DNA of 64,000 bases from Chloracidobacterium sp. (GCA_015075585.1 JABTUB010000001.1:1598501-1662500), one strand, 5' to 3'; counted from the first letter of the stretch, positions 54,488-64,000 are shown. Notes: generated by a model from the sequence alone, not told the origin. Numbers and translations are program-made.

Positions 54488-54931
54488 ATGGACATTCACG
54501 GAATGCTGAAAGTTGCGATAGAGGAAGCGAGGCTTGGCCTTTCAGAAGGCGGGATCCCTATCGGAGCCGCACTCTTTGATTTGAAAGGGCAGCTGCTTGG
54601 CCGAGGACATAATCGACGCATCCAACACAACGATCCGTCGATCCACGGCGAAACCGATGCGTTTCGAAACGCAGGCCGTCGCCGCAGCTACAAGGACACG
54701 GTGATGGTTACGACGCTTGCGCCGTGCTGGTATTGCAGCGGCCTCATTCGACAATTCGCCATCGGTACTGTCGTTGTCGGTGAATCGAGGACATTTCAAG
54801 GCGGTCTCGAATGGCTTCGTGAAGCGGGCGTAGATGTTATCGACGCGGATTCGGATGAATGCGTCGAAATGCTGGCAAGCTTTATCAAACGCAGCCCTGA
54901 AATATGGAATGAGGATATCGGCGAGGAATAA
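54488..54931 (+). CDS. Yeast-type cytosine deaminase
   Basis: A 147-residue zinc deaminase very like fungal cytosine deaminase (FCY1), which turns cytosine into uracil for pyrimidine salvage. It shares GGIPIGAALFD, LLGRGHNRRIQ, the catalytic HGETDAF near residue 58, the zinc pair in LAPCWYCSG near residue 84, VVVGESRTFQGG, and the closing PEIWNEDIGEE. It is not related to the larger bacterial CodA barrel. An upstream ATG at 54476 is possible, but the -10 box would then overlap the gene. An alternative is a deaminase for a related base. Confidence 0.87.
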   Translation: MDIHGMLKVAIEEARLGLSEGGIPIGAALFDLKGQLLGRGHNRRIQHNDPSIHGETDAFRNAGRRRSYKDTVMVTTLAPCWYCSGLIRQFAIGTVVVGESRTFQGGLEWLREAGVDVIDADSDECVEMLASFIKRSPEIWNEDIGEE

Positions 54932-55028
54932 TGTTTGTCTGCTGCCGCATATTGCCGATTTGCAAGGCGATGCGGCCGGTGCCACAATTATAACTTGATA
55001 ACAATTTCTTTTACTTTTTAGAATATTT

Positions 55029-56213
55029 ATGAAATATCCGATCATTATCAGCGCGGCGAGGACGCCGACGGGAAAGTTTCAAGGTGCATTAAAGGGTTTT
55101 ACGGCTTCTGATCTCGGAGCGGTTGCCGTGAAAGAAGCGGTGAGCCGTGCAGGGATCGCACCTGACAAGGTTGACGAAGTGATATTGGGCTGCGTCGTGC
55201 CGGCCGGCCAAGGACAGGCCCCCGCGAGGCAGGCGGCACTAAAGGCAGGCTTGCCGCCGGAAGTTTCGGCATTGACGGTGAATATGGTTTGCGGGTCGGG
55301 TCTGCGTGCGGTAGCTCTTGCGTCGCAGTCGGTCGCCCTTGGCGATGCCGAATACGTCGTCGCAGGCGGTATGGAATCAATGTCAAACATACCGTATGCA
55401 CTGCAAACCGCACGTGAAGGCTTTCGCATGGGCGATCAAAAAGTTACGGACCTTATGGTGCACGACGGCCTCTGGTGTCCGTTCGAGAACTGGCACATGG
55501 GCAACACCGGCGAGGTCGTAGCCGAAAAGTACCACATCACGCGAGAGCAGCAGGATGAATACGCCGCGGCTTCACATCAGAAGGCGGCGGCGGCACAGGC
55601 TGCGGGCCGCTTCAAGGATGAGATCATCCCGATCGAGATACCGCAGAAGAAGGGTGATCCGATAATTCTCGACCACGACGAGACCGTACGGCCTGATACT
55701 ACGCCGGAGGTTTTGGCAAAGCTCAAACCCGCGTTCAAAAAGGACGGCGGTACGGTAACGGCGGGAAATGCGCCCGGCGTGAACGACGGAGCGTCGGCAG
55801 TGGTCGTTACGAGCGCAGAGAACGCTGCGGCGGCCGGCATTGAACCGCTCGGCCGTATCGTTGCTTGGGCATCGTCGGGCATCGAACCGAAACTCATTAT
55901 GATGGCGCCGGTCAAGGGCGTTCAAAATGTACTCGCAAAGGCCGGTTGGGAAATGTCCGAAGTCGATCTTTTTGAACTGAACGAAGCCTTTTCGGTACAG
56001 GCGCTCGGCGTTATGCAGGAACTGGGCCTTGATATCGAAAAGGTCAATGTAAACGGCGGCGCGGTCGCCCTCGGGCACGCTATCGGCAATTCCGGCGCCC
56101 GTATCCTTACGACACTTCTGTTCGAAATGAAACGTCGCGGAGTAAAACGCGGCGTTGCGGCACTTTGCCTAGGCGGCGGAAATTCCGTCGCGATGGCGGT
56201 CGAGCGCGACTAA
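55029..56213 (+). CDS. Acetyl-CoA C-acyltransferase (thiolase)
   Basis: A 394-residue thiolase that condenses or cleaves acyl-CoA units. The acyl-enzyme cysteine is in [14 protein letters not shown] near residue 88. The second active site is [18 protein letters not shown] near residue 340, and [13 protein letters not shown], with the C-terminal cysteine, is near residue 378. The length fits acetoacetyl-CoA thiolase. It is followed by a terminator and then a 3-hydroxyacyl-CoA dehydrogenase, so the two probably work in the same short-chain acyl-CoA pathway. Confidence 0.93.
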   Translation: MKYPIIISAARTPTGKFQGALKGFTASDLGAVAVKEAVSRAGIAPDKVDEVILGCVVPAGQGQAPARQAALKAGLPPEVSALTVNMVCGSGLRAVALASQSVALGDAEYVVAGGMESMSNIPYALQTAREGFRMGDQKVTDLMVHDGLWCPFENWHMGNTGEVVAEKYHITREQQDEYAAASHQKAAAAQAAGRFKDEIIPIEIPQKKGDPIILDHDETVRPDTTPEVLAKLKPAFKKDGGTVTAGNAPGVNDGASAVVVTSAENAAAAGIEPLGRIVAWASSGIEPKLIMMAPVKGVQNVLAKAGWEMSEVDLFELNEAFSVQALGVMQELGLDIEKVNVNGGAVALGHAIGNSGARILTTLLFEMKRRGVKRGVAALCLGGGNSVAMAVERD

Positions 56214-56237
56214 CGGAACGACGCATCTCGTGGGTAA

Positions 56238-56265
56238 GGCGGCTCGCAGTTTCGGGCCGCTTTTT
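56238..56265 (+). terminator. Probable intrinsic terminator after the thiolase
   Basis: GCGGC (56239-56243) pairs with GCCGC (56256-56260), with further inner pairing, and five T residues follow. The stem is short, so termination may be partial. Confidence 0.6.
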
Positions 56266-56331
56266 CGTTTTGGAGCGTATTTCTGATAAATTCTAAGCTT
56301 GCTTTGACTTACTAATATCATAAAGAAGACT

Positions 56332-57180
56332 ATGGCTGATCTTATTGGAGTAATTGGGGCCGGGACAATGGGTAACGGCATTACGCAAACCGCAGCGGCT
56401 TCGGGGTTTGATGTGATCGTCTGCGACGTATCCGCCGAGATCGTCGAACGCGGAATGGCGAACATTTCCAAAAGCCTCGACCGTTTTGTTAAGAAAGAGA
56501 CGATCACGGAAGACGCGAAGGCCGATATACTCGCACGCATAAAGACCACAACGAACATTGACGTCCTTACGGGATGCAGCCTGATCGTCGAAGCTGCTTC
56601 TGAGAATTTTGACATCAAGAAGCAGCTTTTTGAGAAGCTTGATTCGATCTGCACGCCTGACGCGATACTTGCATCTAACACATCGTCGATCTCGATCACG
56701 AAGATCGCTGCTGTTACCAAACGGCCCGACAAGGTGATCGGGATGCACTTTTTTAATCCGGTACCGCTGATGCGGCTGGTCGAGGTCATCCGCGGTATCG
56801 CAACGAGCGACGAGACGTATTCGACTGTCAAGGAGCTCTCGGAAAAGCTCGGCAAGGTGCCGGTCGAATGTAATGATTATCCGGGCTTTGTCTCGAACCG
56901 CGTGTTGATGCCGATGATAAATGAAGCGATCTACGCTTTATACGAGGGCGTGGCTGCAAAAGAGGCGATCGACGAGATAATGAAACTTGGTATGAATCAC
57001 CCGATGGGGCCGCTTACGCTGGCTGATTTTATCGGCCTCGATGTATGTCTGGCCATACTCAACGTGCTTCACGAAGGTCTTGGCGACCCGAAATATCGAC
57101 CCTGCCCGCTGCTCAAAAAATATGTTGATGCGGGCTGGCTCGGCCGCAAGAGCGGAAAGGGCTTTTACGATTACAATTAA
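56332..57180 (+). CDS. 3-hydroxybutyryl-CoA dehydrogenase
   Basis: A 282-residue NAD-dependent enzyme that converts 3-hydroxybutyryl-CoA and acetoacetyl-CoA into each other. The N-terminal Rossmann motif is [12 protein letters not shown] near residue 5, and the catalytic histidine is in [15 protein letters not shown] near residue 139. The C-terminal helical domain has [17 protein letters not shown] and [19 protein letters not shown]. It is normal in length. It follows the thiolase gene, together making a beta-oxidation or butyrate/polyhydroxybutyrate step. No crotonase gene is adjacent. Confidence 0.94.
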   Translation: MADLIGVIGAGTMGNGITQTAAASGFDVIVCDVSAEIVERGMANISKSLDRFVKKETITEDAKADILARIKTTTNIDVLTGCSLIVEAASENFDIKKQLFEKLDSICTPDAILASNTSSISITKIAAVTKRPDKVIGMHFFNPVPLMRLVEVIRGIATSDETYSTVKELSEKLGKVPVECNDYPGFVSNRVLMPMINEAIYALYEGVAAKEAIDEIMKLGMNHPMGPLTLADFIGLDVCLAILNVLHEGLGDPKYRPCPLLKKYVDAGWLGRKSGKGFYDYN

Positions 57181-57243
57181 CGCAGGTTACGGCAAGATCC
57201 ATTGCCTGCCATTTTGGGTCAATCGATCCGATATCGAGTAATT

Positions 57244-58593
57244 ATGAATGCGAAATATGTTAAGTCGATCGTCACCTCAGCGGTTGCTCTCATTTTTCTT
57301 TGGCAGAGCGGCATGGCACAAATAAAAGTAAAGCCGCTTGCTATCAAAGAACGTACGTTGGCGAACGGCCTCAAGGTCGTATCCGTCCGCGATAACTCCA
57401 GCCCGACCGTTGCGATCCATGTTTGGTATAACGTCGGCGGAAAGAATGATCCGCAAGGCAAGTCGGGTTTTGCCCATATGTTCGAGCATATGATGTTCAA
57501 ATCCACTAAGAACATGGCAAATGAGCAGATGGACCGCCTCACCGAAGATGTCGGCGGTTACAACAACGCCTCGACGTGGGATGACTTTACTAACTATTAC
57601 GAGGTCGTGCCGTCCAACTATCTGAAGACGCTGCTGTGGGCGGAAGCCGAGCGAATGGCGAATTTGAATGTGGACGATACGAATTTCGCCTCGGAACGAG
57701 ATGTCGTGAAAGAGGAATTTCGGCAGAGCGTACTTGCACAACCATACGGCAGGCTCTTTGAATACCTTGGCTCACTATCATATACGACGCATCCGTACAA
57801 GCGGGGCGTTATCGGCGACCTCGATCAACTCAACGCGGCAACATCAGCAGATGCGCGCGCTTTTCACAGCCTTTATTATCGGCCGGACAATGCGTATCTG
57901 ATCGTTGTCGGCGATTTTGATCAGAAACAGTTCGATGGATGGGTCGATGAGTATTTCGGCAAACTCGCAAAGCCTTCAACGGCGATACCTCGTGTTACGG
58001 TCAAAGAACCTGCGAGAACGAAGGAACTTCGTTTTGAGAAATCGGCACCGAATGTACCATTTCCTGCGGTTGCTATTACATATCTGGGCCCGCGTTCGGA
58101 TGATGCCGACATTCCGGCACTCAAAGTTGCCGAAAATATACTTGCTGCCGGCGAGAGTTCGCGGCTCTATCAGTCGCTTGTTTATAAGGAGCAGATCGCT
58201 CAAGAAGCGGAATTCAGTATTGACAATAAGGTTGACGGCGGCTTGCTCTATTTCCTCGCGATCGCTTCCGAAGGCCACACGCCAAAGGAACTTGAGGCGG
58301 CGCTTCTTTCTCAACTCAAACTGATACAGGAGAAAGGCATAACGGCTAAGGAACTTCAAAAGGCAAAAAATCAGCTCATCGCATCGGCGGTCAAGGATCT
58401 GGAAACCAATGACGGCAAAGCCATCGCGATCGAGCGTGCGGTTGCGTATCAGCATGATCCGTCGGCAGTGAATCGAAGCGTCGCGAAACTTCAAGCGGTA
58501 ACGGCAGCCGATGTTCAGCGGGTTATGAAGAAATATTTTAACGACAACAATCGCGTAGTGATCTACTACACCGATCAAGGAGGCGAAAAATAA
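57244..58593 (+). CDS. Secreted M16 zinc peptidase (catalytic subunit)
   Basis: 449 residues with a signal peptide (about 1-24, ending GMAQ) and a pitrilysin/insulinase fold. The inverted zinc motif HMFEH is near residue 78, and the distal glutamate about 75 residues on lies in the ERMANLN region. The C-terminal M16 domain (about 190-380) follows. The ATG at 57244 is chosen because the hydrophobic signal sequence follows it directly; an upstream ATG lies in the gap. The stop overlaps the next start (TAATG), so it forms a coupled pair with a partner lacking the zinc motif. Confidence 0.9.
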   Translation: MNAKYVKSIVTSAVALIFLWQSGMAQIKVKPLAIKERTLANGLKVVSVRDNSSPTVAIHVWYNVGGKNDPQGKSGFAHMFEHMMFKSTKNMANEQMDRLTEDVGGYNNASTWDDFTNYYEVVPSNYLKTLLWAEAERMANLNVDDTNFASERDVVKEEFRQSVLAQPYGRLFEYLGSLSYTTHPYKRGVIGDLDQLNAATSADARAFHSLYYRPDNAYLIVVGDFDQKQFDGWVDEYFGKLAKPSTAIPRVTVKEPARTKELRFEKSAPNVPFPAVAITYLGPRSDDADIPALKVAENILAAGESSRLYQSLVYKEQIAQEAEFSIDNKVDGGLLYFLAIASEGHTPKELEAALLSQLKLIQEKGITAKELQKAKNQLIASAVKDLETNDGKAIAIERAVAYQHDPSAVNRSVAKLQAVTAADVQRVMKKYFNDNNRVVIYYTDQGGEK

Positions 58594-60062
58594 TGCCGGC
58601 CTATTTCAAGTTAATTTTCAATCGTTTCTGCGGTTTTGTATCGTTAATGGCTATTCTCAGTATTTCATCGTCCGGCACAATGGCACAGGTTGAAACGCCG
58701 CCGGCTCCTTCCGCCCCGAGACCTGTAAAGGTGCCTCCTGTGCATGAGGCCAAGCTGAAGAACGGCCTTAAGGTGGCGGTCGTTCAGAATCATTCTTCGC
58801 CGCTTGTAACCGTGTGGCTACTTGTAGATGCCGGAGCGAATTTTGACGGCGCCGATAAGGCAGGCCTCGCCAATATCACGGCCTCTATGCTCACCAAAGG
58901 AACCAAGGCACGAAGTGCGACAAAGATCGCCGAGGACATTGCATTCCTCGGCGGCACGCTCGACACGGATGCGAACTGGAACAGCTCGGTCGTAACGGTT
59001 ACGGTCACTTCGGATAAACTCGCTCAGGCAATGGCCATTCTTGCCGATGTCTTTAGCAACCCGTCATTTGATGAAAAGGAACTCGAATTACTAAAAACGC
59101 AGACCTTGGACGGCCTTGCCTACAGCCTGAAGCAGCCATCCTCTCTGGCGAATTATGTTGCGAGCAAGTATTCGTTCGGCGAACATCCGGCCGGCGGCAC
59201 GCCTGAGTCGATAAAGTCGATAACAGCGGCCGATGTTAGGAAATTTTATGATAGTTACTATTCGTCAGGCCCGGCCGTTGTGATCTTTACAGGCGATATA
59301 ACGCCTGCCAAAGCCCGCACGCTCAGCGCCAAATACTTTTCCGTAAAATCCGGCAGGGGCTACGGCGCCGGCGGCATAAGGTCGGGAAGCGTTCCAACAT
59401 CTACCGTCGGGAGCATCCTTGTCGTTGACCTCCCAAATTCGGGCCAAGCCTCTGTCGGCTATTACGTCAAACGCGATGGCATTGGGCGGAACTCTCAAGA
59501 CTTTTATCCCGCATCGGTTATGAATTCGATCCTTGGCGGCGGCTATTCGTCCCGGTTGAATCAGGAAATAAGGATAAAACGCGGATTGAGCTATGGCGCG
59601 GGCAGTTCTTTAGCGTGGCGCAGCGACAGTGCAAATTTCAGCGCGAGAGCCCAAACAAAGAATGAGTCGGCGGGTGAGGTTGCGGCCTTGCTTGTCACTG
59701 AGCTTGACAAGATACGAACCAAGATCGTTACCCCTGCCGAGCTCACGCCGCGCAAGGCCGTGCTCATCGGAAGCTTCGGACGCGGGCTCGAAACGACGTC
59801 TGACCTTGCCATGCAGCTTGGTTCGCTTTACAGTTTTTCAATGCCGACATCGGAATTGAATAAGTACGTCGGCAGCGTTGAGGCAGTTTCTGCCGAACAG
59901 GTAAAGGCGGTTGCGGACAAGCTTTTTGTCAACGGCGACCTGATAATCGTTGGCGATTACTCGGTCTTCAAGGACGATCTTGCAAAACGGTTTCCGAAGC
60001 TTAAGCCGAAGGTCATTGCGGCTGACAAGCTTGATCTCAGCAGCCTGATGCTTCAAAAGTAG
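58593..60062 (+). CDS. Secreted M16 peptidase-like protein (non-catalytic partner)
   Basis: 489 residues with a signal peptide (about 1-32) and two M16 domains. At the position of the HxxEH zinc motif the sequence reads GLANITASMLTKGT, so the catalytic site is absent. It keeps GTPESIKSITAADVRKFY near residue 207 and LGGGYSSRLNQEIR near 310, typical of the structural subunit. In such pairs the inactive chain builds half of the closed chamber for the active one. It is coupled by a one-base overlap to the active M16 gene. Confidence 0.9.
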   Translation: MPAYFKLIFNRFCGFVSLMAILSISSSGTMAQVETPPAPSAPRPVKVPPVHEAKLKNGLKVAVVQNHSSPLVTVWLLVDAGANFDGADKAGLANITASMLTKGTKARSATKIAEDIAFLGGTLDTDANWNSSVVTVTVTSDKLAQAMAILADVFSNPSFDEKELELLKTQTLDGLAYSLKQPSSLANYVASKYSFGEHPAGGTPESIKSITAADVRKFYDSYYSSGPAVVIFTGDITPAKARTLSAKYFSVKSGRGYGAGGIRSGSVPTSTVGSILVVDLPNSGQASVGYYVKRDGIGRNSQDFYPASVMNSILGGGYSSRLNQEIRIKRGLSYGAGSSLAWRSDSANFSARAQTKNESAGEVAALLVTELDKIRTKIVTPAELTPRKAVLIGSFGRGLETTSDLAMQLGSLYSFSMPTSELNKYVGSVEAVSAEQVKAVADKLFVNGDLIIVGDYSVFKDDLAKRFPKLKPKVIAADKLDLSSLMLQK

Positions 60063-60096
60063 CAAAACGGACGCATAACGGTTCGGCCGTCGCCAT

Positions 60097-61845
60097 ATGC
60101 ACAAAGACCTTCGTTCATTCATCGAACTTCTCCGGCGTGAGAACGAGCTGATCGAGGTCAATGTTGAGGTTGATCCGTATCTTGAGATCGCCGAGATCCA
60201 TCGCCGTGTGATCGAAGACGGCGGCAAAGCCCTTTTTTTCACGAACGTCAAGGGCTCCGATTTTCCGGTCGTTACCAATCTGTTCGGTACAAAGCGACGC
60301 ATCGATCTTTCGTTCGGCCCGCGGCCTCTTGAGTTCGTAAAACGTGTCGTGCAAGCCGCCGAAGAGCTTTTGCCGCCGACCCTATCGAAGTTATGGCAGT
60401 TTCGCGGTCTCGCGATGCAAGCCTCGCACATTGGCCTTAAGAAGGTCTCAAACGCCCCGATTCTCGAATCGCGGCAGTCGAGTGTCGATCTTGATCGCTT
60501 GCCGCTTTTGCAGTTGTGGCCCGACGACGGCGGCCATTTCATCACGCTGCCGCTGGTCTATACGGAAAGCCCTTCGACCGGCAAACACAATCTCGGAATG
60601 TACCGCATCCAGCGTTTTGATGCGGCGACGACGGGAATGCATTGGCAGATCGGCAAAGGCGGCGGTTTTCATTATTTCGAGGCCGAACAAAGAAGCGAAC
60701 CGCTGCCCGTTACGATCTTTCTTGGCGGGCCGCCTGCATTGATACTTTCAGCAATAGCACCGCTGCCCGAAGGCGTGCCGGAATTGATGCTCGCATCACT
60801 CCTCGCGGGAGAAAAGCTTAGAGCACTTACCGACCCGCGTTGCCGTCATAGACTGCTTGCGGATGCCGAGTTTGCCATTTGCGGTAGCGTTGCTCCCAAA
60901 GAGCGCCGGCCCGAAGGCCCTTTCGGCGATCATTACGGCTATTATTCGCTGCAGCACGAGTATCCGGTCTTCCGTGCCGAAACTGTCTTTCATCGCAAAG
61001 ACGCCATCTATCCGGCAACTATCGTCGGCAAGCCCCGACAGGAAGATTTCTTTATCGGCGACTACCTGCAGGAACTGCTCTTGCCGCTGATACCTCTCGT
61101 AATGCCCGCCGTTCGCGATCTTTGGAGTTACGGAGAAACCGGTTTTCATTCACTCACCGCTGCGATCGTACGCGAACGCTACGAACGAGAGGCCCTTTCG
61201 GCTGGATTCCGGATACTTGGTGAAGGGCAGTTGACGCTCACGAAATTCCTGCTTGTTACCGACAAGGAGCAGGATCTTCGTGACTTCAAAACAGTTTTTG
61301 AGTACATTCTCGCTCGCGCGGATTGGCAGCGTGACCTTCACATTCTGAGCCAGACCGCCTTTGATACGCTTGATTACGCAAGCGGAAAGGTGAACCACGG
61401 CAGCAAGGCAATTCTGTTGGGTGTCGGTAATGCAAAACGTGAACTTATCCGCGAATTTCGCGGATCGCTTCCGGCCGGTATTTCCGCGGCTGAGCCGTTC
61501 TGCGCCGGCTGTCTCGTCGTCCAAGGGCCGTCGTACGAAACCTCTCCTGGGCTAGGCAAAGAGATCGCCGCGTGCGGCATTTTCGACGAATGGCAGGTCA
61601 TAGTTCTCCACGACGATATCGAGTTCGCCCGCTCGACCGAGAAGTTCCTCTGGGCAACTTGGACCCGCTTCGATCCTGCACGCGACATCTACGCGAAGGA
61701 TGTCTCGCTCAAGAATAATCACATCGGGTACACCTCACCGATCGTCATCGACGCTCGAATGAAACCTTGGTATCCGAAAGAAGTAGAAGCGGATGAAGCG
61801 ACGGTCGAACTCGTGAACAATCGCTGGGGAGTGTATTTTCGATAA
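60097..61845 (+). CDS. UbiD-family prenylated-FMN decarboxylase
   Basis: 582 residues of the UbiD family of reversible (de)carboxylases, which need prenylated FMN made by UbiX (not in this window). Characteristic segments are IHRRVIEDGGKALFF near residue 30, MYRIQRFDAATTGMHWQ near 168, the active-site GPFGDHYGYYSLQHEYPVF near 270, and ATIVGKPRQEDFFIGD near 307. Substrates range from 4-hydroxy-polyprenylbenzoate to aromatic and menaquinone intermediates; length and sequence fit the quinone-related or MqnL-like group, but this is inference. The metallophosphoesterase starts directly after its stop. Confidence 0.9.
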   Translation: MHKDLRSFIELLRRENELIEVNVEVDPYLEIAEIHRRVIEDGGKALFFTNVKGSDFPVVTNLFGTKRRIDLSFGPRPLEFVKRVVQAAEELLPPTLSKLWQFRGLAMQASHIGLKKVSNAPILESRQSSVDLDRLPLLQLWPDDGGHFITLPLVYTESPSTGKHNLGMYRIQRFDAATTGMHWQIGKGGGFHYFEAEQRSEPLPVTIFLGGPPALILSAIAPLPEGVPELMLASLLAGEKLRALTDPRCRHRLLADAEFAICGSVAPKERRPEGPFGDHYGYYSLQHEYPVFRAETVFHRKDAIYPATIVGKPRQEDFFIGDYLQELLLPLIPLVMPAVRDLWSYGETGFHSLTAAIVRERYEREALSAGFRILGEGQLTLTKFLLVTDKEQDLRDFKTVFEYILARADWQRDLHILSQTAFDTLDYASGKVNHGSKAILLGVGNAKRELIREFRGSLPAGISAAEPFCAGCLVVQGPSYETSPGLGKEIAACGIFDEWQVIVLHDDIEFARSTEKFLWATWTRFDPARDIYAKDVSLKNNHIGYTSPIVIDARMKPWYPKEVEADEATVELVNNRWGVYFR

Positions 61846-62757
61846 ATGAAAATGCCTCGCCGCCGCCTGCTACGGCTCATTGGCCTGCTGTTTATCGCCG
61901 CCGCAGCGTGTCTCGCCTACAGCTACTTTATTGAGCCGCACCGCCTCGTTGTAAGAAATACAGAGATCAGAGTGAAAGGGCTCGACAGAACTCTCGATGG
62001 TTTGCGAATCACGGTCATCTCCGACATTCACGCGGGTTCGAACGCAGTTGATCATGCCTATATCGAAAATTTAGTTCAGACCGTAAACGCTCAAAACGCT
62101 GATCTTATCGTTATTCTGGGTGACTTTGTTGCTCAGACGCATTCTGCCGAACCCGCTGGGCGGCGAGCGCTTCGAATGCCGGTTGATGAGATCGGAAAAG
62201 CCCTGTCAGGCCTCCATGCCAATATCGGTGTTTTTGCGGTGCTGGGAAATCATGACGGCTGGTATAGCGATGATGAGGTTGCTGCGGCCCTCTCACGGAA
62301 CGGGATACGCGTATTGCAGAACGAAATAGCGGCGGTTCAATATAACGGAACCGCCTTCCGATTGCTCGGGCTTCGGGATCATATGCATATAAAAACGTGG
62401 AGCCGGTGGAATACGGACATTGAGAAAGTGGTTACCGAGGCGGGTGGATCCGGCGACCTCATCGTGTTGGAACACAGTCCTGACGTGCTGCCTATAATGG
62501 CGGGTTCGCCCTTGCTTTCGTCACAAATGCGACTATTCCTGGCCGGCCACACACACGGCGGGCAGGTTTGGCTTCCGATATTAGGCCGCCCGATGATACC
62601 TTCAAGCTACGGCCAGAAGTTCGCGTACGGCCATATACGCGAAAAGGGAATTGATATGTTCGTCACGGGCGGCGTCGGAACGAGTATCCTGCCGTTCCGC
62701 TTTATGGTGCCGCCTGAGATCGTCGTGCTGACCTTGCGGCCTGAGCAGTCGGTATAA
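61846..62757 (+). CDS. Membrane-anchored metallophosphoesterase (YaeI-like)
   Basis: 303 residues with one N-terminal membrane helix (about 8-26) and a calcineurin-like phosphoesterase domain. Metal-binding motifs in order are VISDIHAGS near residue 60, VILGDFVAQ near 88, LGNHDGWY near 128, and LAGHTHGGQVWLP near 228. The organisation is that of the YaeI/YkuE group, which includes lipid-type phosphodiesterases acting at the membrane. Its ATG follows the UbiD stop with no gap. The natural substrate is unknown. Confidence 0.9.
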   Translation: MKMPRRRLLRLIGLLFIAAAACLAYSYFIEPHRLVVRNTEIRVKGLDRTLDGLRITVISDIHAGSNAVDHAYIENLVQTVNAQNADLIVILGDFVAQTHSAEPAGRRALRMPVDEIGKALSGLHANIGVFAVLGNHDGWYSDDEVAAALSRNGIRVLQNEIAAVQYNGTAFRLLGLRDHMHIKTWSRWNTDIEKVVTEAGGSGDLIVLEHSPDVLPIMAGSPLLSSQMRLFLAGHTHGGQVWLPILGRPMIPSSYGQKFAYGHIREKGIDMFVTGGVGTSILPFRFMVPPEIVVLTLRPEQSV

Positions 62758-62760
62758 ACT

Positions 62761-64000
62761 TTACCTCAAGAGTGCCGTTACGTGTTCTATATTGCCGTCG
62801 TTAGGAGCCGGTGTAAGCCCCAGGATCTTGCACATAATGTTATAGACCTCGACATTCTCGAACGGCTGTGCAACGTAGCCTTTCTTGAACGCCGGCCCGC
62901 GGGCGATAAATATCGCCTGCATCTCCTGATATTTGTTGTCGTAGCCGTGTGCACCGCCCAGTTGGAGATAATCAGCACGCTTTTTGTTCTTTTCATTACG
63001 GTCGCGGCTCGTCATCACCCAGCCGAGGTCTGACGAGCAGACTATCGGTGCGATACGCGGGCTGTCCTGATAGTTCAGCCTCGCGGGTATATCCTTTTTT
63101 GCCCAGCAGGTCGTGTGAATGCCGGGCTGATGTAGCTTTTGCAGGATCTCGTCCTGTTTGCCTTGCTTCGGAAAGATCTGAACGATCTCGCCCGTCCATA
63201 GGATGCGTTCAGCATCGTCAAAATTGAAGTAATCATCCAGCACAACGGCGTTCCGCTGATCGACGGTTGCCATTCCGTGGTCAGAGACGATGATAAGATT
63301 CACCTTCTTGTTGATCTTTCGCTTTTTCAGGCCGTCCAAGAGCCTCTGCACATCACCGTTGACCTTTTTCACCGCATCAGCAACTTGCTGCGAATCCGGA
63401 GAATATTTATGCCCGGCGTCATCGGTATCGCTAAAGTACATCGTGTACATCGTCGGCCGCTTGTCAACAGGAAGGTCGAGCCAGCCTAGCACGGTATCGA
63501 CACGCTCTTCATTCGGGATCTTGCCGTCGTATTGTTTCCAAAAGGTCGGCTGCCGCCCTTGTATCTCGCTCTCGGTTCCGGGGAAGAAGAATGCCGCGGC
63601 CCTTTGCCCCTGCTTTTCGGCGGTAACCCAAATCGGTTCGCCAAGCCACCAACGGCCGTTCTGCACCTCTTCGCGTTTCGACATTCCAAATACAACACCA
63701 AAGTCCCAGATATTATTCTCGACAATGCCGTTATGTTCGGGATAAAGGCCAGTCGCGATCGCATAGTGATTCGGAAAGGTCTTTGTCGGGAACGAAGGGA
63801 TCATCCATCTTGCACGCACGCCGCCCTTTGCGATCTTCTTGAGTGCTGAGGGCTTGAACTTGTCGATGTAGTCGTATCGAAAACCGTCCAGCGAGAGCAG
63901 AATGACCGTCGGTTTCAGGTCCTTGATCGGCTTTTGCGCCGCCGCGGAAGCGACCGCAACAGCAACCAAAACGAGAGTGTACAAGTAACGTCTTATGATC
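62761..64000 (-). CDS. Ectonucleotide pyrophosphatase/phosphodiesterase-like protein (5' partial)
   Basis: A secreted phosphodiesterase of the alkaline-phosphatase superfamily. LLSLDGFRYDYID starts the catalytic domain; the nucleophile threonine is in FPTKTFPNHYA, GLYPEHNG follows, and later metal sites are DTDDAGHKYSPDS and VSDHGMATV. Such enzymes split nucleotide or phospholipid phosphodiesters outside the cytoplasm. The reading frame stays open to the last base (IIRRYLYTLVLVAVAVASAAAQ is its signal peptide), and the true start is probably just beyond base 64000, so the gene is 5' partial. It converges on the metallophosphoesterase with three bases between stops. Confidence 0.88.
   Translation of the reverse strand, partial: IIRRYLYTLVLVAVAVASAAAQKPIKDLKPTVILLSLDGFRYDYIDKFKPSALKKIAKGGVRARWMIPSFPTKTFPNHYAIATGLYPEHNGIVENNIWDFGVVFGMSKREEVQNGRWWLGEPIWVTAEKQGQRAAAFFFPGTESEIQGRQPTFWKQYDGKIPNEERVDTVLGWLDLPVDKRPTMYTMYFSDTDDAGHKYSPDSQQVADAVKKVNGDVQRLLDGLKKRKINKKVNLIIVSDHGMATVDQRNAVVLDDYFNFDDAERILWTGEIVQIFPKQGKQDEILQKLHQPGIHTTCWAKKDIPARLNYQDSPRIAPIVCSSDLGWVMTSRDRNEKNKKRADYLQLGGAHGYDNKYQEMQAIFIARGPAFKKGYVAQPFENVEVYNIMCKILGLTPAPNDGNIEHVTALLR

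Noticed and set aside
59838..60545. A 235-codon minus-strand frame between the M16 partner and ubiD
   Set aside because: It covers the ends of two well supported plus-strand genes and has no domain features.

Overview
The window looks like chromosomal DNA from a free-living Gram-negative (two-membrane) bacterium, most likely an Acidobacteriota member of the Blastocatellia/Pyrinomonadaceae type. That assignment is inference. It rests on an Lpt and Mla outer-membrane system, a TolC-family protein, a secreted von Willebrand (VWFA) protein of a kind common in Acidobacteriota, a short archaeal/eukaryote-like ProS, and an arginine pathway that uses an N-acylornithine carbamoyltransferase. There are no rRNA genes, insertion sequences, prophage genes or CRISPR arrays. 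Coding density is very high and genes often overlap by 1-8 bases.

Layout. Bases 1-5.6 kb hold a signalling group: an RDD membrane protein, an FHA-GAF-PP2C phosphatase, a membrane HD-GYP phosphodiesterase and an unusual GYF-like/zinc-finger membrane protein. 5.7-8.7 kb hold ftsY, ribD and rsmA. At 8.7-11.6 kb terC (minus) and RNase J (plus) diverge; terC has a clear yybP-ykoY manganese riboswitch leader. 11.6-14.5 kb hold a PLP decarboxylase, the stub of a short-chain dehydrogenase, a DUF4160/DUF2442 two-gene module on the opposite strand, and an intact short-chain dehydrogenase. 14.6-26.5 kb run through uppP, recJ, a long LptC/OstA-repeat fusion, lptB, rpoN, hpf, rapZ, a regulatory PTS pair (EIIA-Man and HPr), arginase and ddl. 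26.4-32.9 kb (minus) hold three secreted proteins, a CDP-sugar/glycosyltransferase set and a TolC-family protein.

33.1-40.1 kb is a lower-glycolysis cluster: gapA, an S41-like protease, pgk, a YitT protein, tpiA, secG and a tRNA-Leu(GAG). 40.1-45.8 kb is a tightly coupled arginine operon on the minus strand, read as argR, a P-loop protein of unknown function, argC, argD, an argF'-type transcarbamylase and argB. It is driven by a promoter overlapping two repeated elements that look like ArgR boxes. 45.8-48.7 kb is mlaEFD. 48.8-50.6 kb is an ECF sigma factor, its zinc anti-sigma factor and an LTXXQ periplasmic protein. 50.7-54.9 kb carry proS, proline dehydrogenase, small proteins and a yeast-type cytosine deaminase. 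55.0-57.2 kb hold a thiolase and a 3-hydroxyacyl-CoA dehydrogenase. 57.2-60.1 kb hold an active/inactive M16 peptidase pair. The window ends with a UbiD decarboxylase, a metallophosphoesterase and a phosphodiesterase that is cut by the window edge.

The points most worth a second look are the P-loop gene locked into the arginine operon, the non-standard specificity residue of the transcarbamylase beside it, the dehydrogenase stub next to the DUF4160/DUF2442 module, the riboswitch with its back-to-back promoters, several apparently leaderless transcripts, and changed key residues in RapZ (Walker A Lys to Met) and RibD (zinc Cys to His).
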